This document shows positions 60,930 through 64,000 of a stretch of DNA of 64,000 bases, piece by piece (within the stretch, counting starts at the first letter, position 1; every line of letters begins with the position of its first letter). Under the pieces are notes generated by a model. The model was not told where the DNA came from. It was given only the letters and a program-made list of their open reading frames with translations, and did no database searches. A program made the position numbers and the translations under genes. This stretch comes from Zingiber officinale (lineage: Eukaryota; Streptophyta; Magnoliopsida; Zingiberales; Zingiberaceae), in contig NC_056001.1 in the NCBI RefSeq assembly GCF_018446385.1, positions 11,836,672-11,900,671 on the forward strand, read 5' to 3'.

Positions 60930-61736
60930 GTGGAGAAGACCAGTCAGAATATTGCCTTAAAGGCAAAAATAAACGGTTATGACTCAGAAGCCTCGTTCGA
61001 CGAATCCGAAGAGGCACTACTGGTAAGACGCTTCAATAAATTTTGTAATACTAATAAGTTTAGATCACAGAAGCATCAACGAAAGAAAAGGACGATTCGT
61101 TGCTACAACTGCAACGAAGAAGGGCACATAAAGGAGGACTACCCAAAATTGAAGAGCAAACAGAAGGATAAGGAAAGGAGCAAGAATCCAGCTCGACTCA
61201 AACACAACCTAAAGGCCACCTGGGATGATTCGTCGTCCTCCGAATCAGAAGTCGAAGAATTCTCGGGAATAGCACTGATGGCCAACCGTCAGCTAGAAGA
61301 AACGTCTAGCTTAAAGATGAGCATCGATAAAGGGGGAGGAGCATCAGAAGAAGAAAGCAGCAGTGGAGGGGAAGCGTCACCAGATCAGGTAAGTAAGGTA
61401 CACAATCTAACCCCGATTCAGTCTTTTAAATTTATCAAGTCTCTGTCCAAAGAATTAGATCAATTAGAAAAAGAAAATGCTGAATTAAATAATATCTTAG
61501 ATAAATTTAAATCAGAAAATGAAAGTTTAAAATCAGAAATTGAAAAATTGAAATCTGCTGCAAGCTTAAATCAATTTCCAAACTCAAGATTAAGAATTTA
61601 TGGAAAATTGAAATGGTACATTAGAAACCATCAGGGTCAACTTAAAAAAGTGTCCAAAATTTATGTACCTCCTAAATATCTGATTAATCCAGTAGGAAGG
61701 AACCTCTATTGGGTTCCAAAATCTGTGTTGAATTAA
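60930..61736 (+). mobile_element. Gag region, second part, of the gag-only element
   Basis: Contains a zinc-knuckle-type stretch CYNCNEEGHIKEDY after a basic region. Then comes an acidic Ser-rich part and a coiled-coil stretch of Leu/Lys/Glu heptads (about 61,440-61,560). It closes with YVPPKYLINPVGRNLYWVPK, the phrase that in autonomous relatives stands at the gag-protease junction. Nothing of protease follows. Confidence 0.85.
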
Positions 61737-61899
61737 TTTCTTTTAAGTTAAAAGCTTTAAAGAGAGAAAATTAAACATTTTCTTTATGAAGGCTTTGTCT
61801 AAGGAAGTGGTTGTTGCTCCAATAACCAAGAAGGCCTAGTGCCTCACCACGACCTGGAAGCTGAAATATTGAAATCAAATGTTTAATTAACTTTCTGAA

Positions 61900-62330
61900 A
61901 AAGCATTAAAAACTAGAATTAAATAATGCTTTGAAAGTTTATCAAACATTTTTTAAATAAATTTTTTTTTCTTTTACTTAGAAATTTTTCTTGAAAATTC
62001 TAACTTAGAATTTTTTTTTATTTTAGTTAGAAATTTTTTCCTGGAGAAATTCTAAATAACTTCATTTGACTTAGAAATTTTTTTTTTGGAACATTCAAAA
62101 AGTTTACTTAGGATTTTTTTTAATTAATTGACTTAGAATTTTTTTTTTGGAAAATTCAGTTTAACTTAGATTTTTTTTTTGTAAAATTCTAAAAATTCAT
62201 TTTTTGCTTAGCAAATTTTTTTTTGAAAATTCAATTTAACTTAGAAATTTTTCTAAAAATTCATTTTTGCTCAGAATTTTTTCTACCTTAATAATTTGCT
62301 TAATATTCTCTTATTGGTACCCCATTTTTG
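61900..62330. repeat. T-rich imperfect tandem repeats replacing pol in the gag-only element
   Basis: About ten repeats of a unit like acttagaaatttttt..gaaaattc, with T-runs of variable length. It is non-coding. Confidence 0.75.
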
Positions 62331-62532
62331 CTGTGATCAAAGGGGGAGAGAAAGGTACAAGTTTAGGGGGAGTTAGGAAAATTAATTTTACCTATTTTTT
62401 TTGAAAATATTTTGCAATTTTATTTATTGCAAAACTTATGCTTAAACATGCTAGTTTAGTAATTTTACTTTAAAATTACTTTTTGTGTCTATTTTTTTTC
62501 CCTAACTTGAACTTAATTGGGTTGATGCACAT

Positions 62533-62545
62533 AAAAAAGGGGGAG
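62533..62545 (+). other. Polypurine tract of the gag-only element
   Basis: aaaaaagggggag ends two bases before the 3' LTR, the expected place and composition. Confidence 0.8.
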
Positions 62546-62547
62546 AT

Positions 62548-63427
62548 TGTTGGTCCCCGTGAGTGTTTTGATGTGATCAACCAAGTTGGTTAGGTCATGC
62601 TGTATTTGATCCCTGTGTTTGAGTGTGCAGGAGCTTAGGAGCACAGGAAGTCGAGCGGATGATGCAGCTAGCGAGAAGGACGACACGGGAAGGGAGCCGA
62701 CGGACTCGGTGCGTCCGAAGGACGAGAGAGCTGCGGAAGAGTACTCTGGTGGGCGTGAAGAGCGTGCGCGGCGTTCGAGGGACGTTAAGCCGGGACGGAA
62801 GGCTGCTCGAGGAGAAGGCTGGGAATTGGGTTCGGGTGAGCCCTATTCCGGTTGGCCGCAATCACCCAAAAGATCGGAGCGTTGGAAGTCAAAGCAAGCT
62901 GGAAATAAAGCCAAGAAGCTGAGCTGCCAGCTTGAAGGCGCCTTCAGCCAGGTTGGAGGCGCCTCAAACTTGAAGGCGCCTTCAGCCTTGTTTAACAGAC
63001 CGTTCGTGCGCGGATAAAGTTTTATCCGCTGACCCAGCTTGGAGGCGCCTTAGACCCTCAATGGAGGCGCCTTGGAGCTTCGGGATAGAATTTCCAAGGG
63101 CTATAAAAGGACCCCTGGAGCTAGGAATTAAGAACAACTCAAGCAATCAACTGTGTACTCTTTCCTAGCAATAGTTCTAAGCTTCCAAAGTGTAAAAGAC
63201 TTCTCCGCCTTCAGCAAAGGAGATTTTTTCTACTGAGCTGTTTCTACTGCCCTGGATTAACAACTCCTTGGTTGTAACCAGGTTAAATCCTGTCTACTAC
63301 TTAATTTCTATTTCCTTGCTTGTTTTAATTTTACTATTTCTTTTCTGAGTTGAAATCTGAAGAGGGTATAGTTAATTTTTGTTTGCAGTAATTCACCCCC
63401 CTCTTGCCGGCCTCTACTGCACCTACA
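62548..63427 (+). repeat. 3' LTR of the gag-only element
   Basis: 880 bp, partner of 58715-59580. It has one more aaggcgcctt-containing block than the 5' LTR (62,936-62,990). Frames such as 62619-63017 are LTR shadows. Confidence 0.92.
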
Positions 63428-63432
63428 TTTAA

Positions 63433-63960
63433 AATATAGTATGAACTACGGATTACATTACGGAAAGTATTTCGTGGTCTTGGAGGGATATTGTAATGCT
63501 AATTGGATATCAGATACAAAATACTCTAAATCCACTAGTGGATATGTATTCACGATCGGTGGGGGACCAGTATCTTGGAAATCCACTAAGCAGACGTGCA
63601 TAGCTCGGTCAACAATGGAATCCGAGTTTATAGTACTTGACAAAGCAGCTGAAGAAGTTGAATGACTACGGAATTTCTTGGAAGATGTTCCGAGTTAGAC
63701 GAAACTTGTGCTCGCCGTACTTATCCACTGTGATAGTCAATTGGCAATTGGAAGGGCACAGAGTAGTATGTATAATGGTAAGTCACGATATATATATATG
63801 TCGTCGACATAATACTATTAGGCAGTTGATCTCGAATGGAGTGATTGCAATCGACTATGTCAAATCTAAGGATAATTTGGCAGATTCCCTTACGAAGGGG
63901 CTAAGTCGAGATCAAGTATATTGCTCATCAAGAGGAATGAGATTAAAAATCTATAACTAA
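63433..63960 (+). mobile_element. RNase H region of the outer copia element
   Basis: After the gag-only element ends, copia RNase H signatures resume: [40 protein letters not shown] and STMESEF, then DYVKSKDNLADSLTKGLSRD near the end. The 3' end of pol is therefore at about 63,960 and the 3' LTR is expected just past the window. Confidence 0.9.
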
Positions 63961-64000
63961 AAATGACTGTAGCGGTAACCCAACCTTGTTGACTGGAGAT

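Larger units (their letters stand above)
58715..63427 (+). mobile_element. Gag-only copia-type element (large non-autonomous LTR element)
   Basis: Two LTRs (58715-59580 and 62548-63427) start TGTTGGTCCCCG and end GCACCTACA. The duplication tttaa flanks the whole (58710-58714 and 63428-63432). A methionine-tRNA primer site follows the first LTR and a purine tract precedes the second. The interior has a gag-like coding region only; protease, integrase and RT are absent and replaced by about 0.8 kb of T-rich DNA. The purine-tract form and palindromic LTR repeats resemble Sireviruses (inference). A TRIM is inserted in its gag. LTRs look a few percent apart by eye, so it is fairly young. Confidence 0.9.
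51976..64000 (+). mobile_element. Ty1/copia LTR retrotransposon, decayed, running off the window
   Basis: Plus-strand order is LTR-like region, gag with zinc knuckle, integrase, reverse transcriptase, RNase H, the copia order. It is broken in several places and split by two later insertions (55122-57541 and 58715-63427). The left end is set at TGAGGTTTTAGTCCCACATC (51976), a typical LTR opening, but the LTR's right border and primer site were not found and the 3' LTR lies beyond the window. The lineage within copia is not assigned. It is older than both inserts. Confidence 0.85.

Noticed and set aside
62595-63017. Frames in the 3' LTR of the gag-only element and their echo near 58,800-59,030
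   Set aside because: Same LTR sequence twice; no protein family recognised.
52839-63866. Identical 16-base word atcgactatgtcaaat near the copia gag start and in RNase H
   Set aside because: One exact 16-mer match is expected by chance about every other window of this size.

Overview
The window is nuclear DNA of a flowering plant. It carries five intron-bearing or single-exon plant genes, all on the minus strand, set in AT-rich intergenic DNA full of LTR retrotransposons and small hAT-type elements. Species cannot be fixed from the sequence; the gene sequences and repeat load suit a monocot with a medium to large genome (inference).

Layout. 1-1.3 kb: a Harbinger-like element inflated by a purine-rich minisatellite. 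2.4-16.7 kb: an old LTR split by a hAT-like element, which is split by a Tat-lineage Ty3/gypsy element (3666-15650, minus strand), which is itself split by a 1.06-kb LTR-like insert. Target-site duplications (TSDs) of the three inner insertions are all visible. The Tat element carries the antisense extra ORF and the 3' tandem repeats known from its lineage. 17.6-18.7 kb: two hAT-type MITEs. 19.3-23.6 kb: a telomere-repeat-binding (TRP/TBP1-type) Myb gene. 27.3-29.3 kb: two related hAT MITEs in inverted orientation, the second ending 50 bp beyond the stop codon of a HAD-family phosphatase gene (29.3-30.7 kb). 33.8-41.0 kb: a ten-exon FIZZY-RELATED/CCS52 gene (APC/C activator). 42.1 kb: another hAT MITE. 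43.4-44.6 kb: a RING-H2 ubiquitin ligase gene of the RDUF type. 47.0-48.6 kb: an LTR related to the split one at the left end. 49.3-50.8 kb: a DUF3475-DUF668 (PSI-like) gene. 52.0-64.0 kb: a decayed Ty1/copia element running off the right edge, split by a 2.4-kb LTR-like insert and by a gag-only copia element, which in turn holds a 667-bp TRIM.

For the host genes I placed GT-AG boundaries by eye. The reading frames close exactly: 676 codons for the telomere-binding protein, 270 for the HAD enzyme and 471 for FZR. The genes are not an operon and share no obvious pathway; two (FZR, RING-H2) concern ubiquitin-dependent turnover and one concerns telomeres.

I found no clear new system. The items most worth a second look are the spliced antisense ORF with its adjacent 65-bp repeats in the Tat element, the gag-only copia element, the two deep insertion nests dated by TSDs, and the inverted MITE pair beside the HAD gene.
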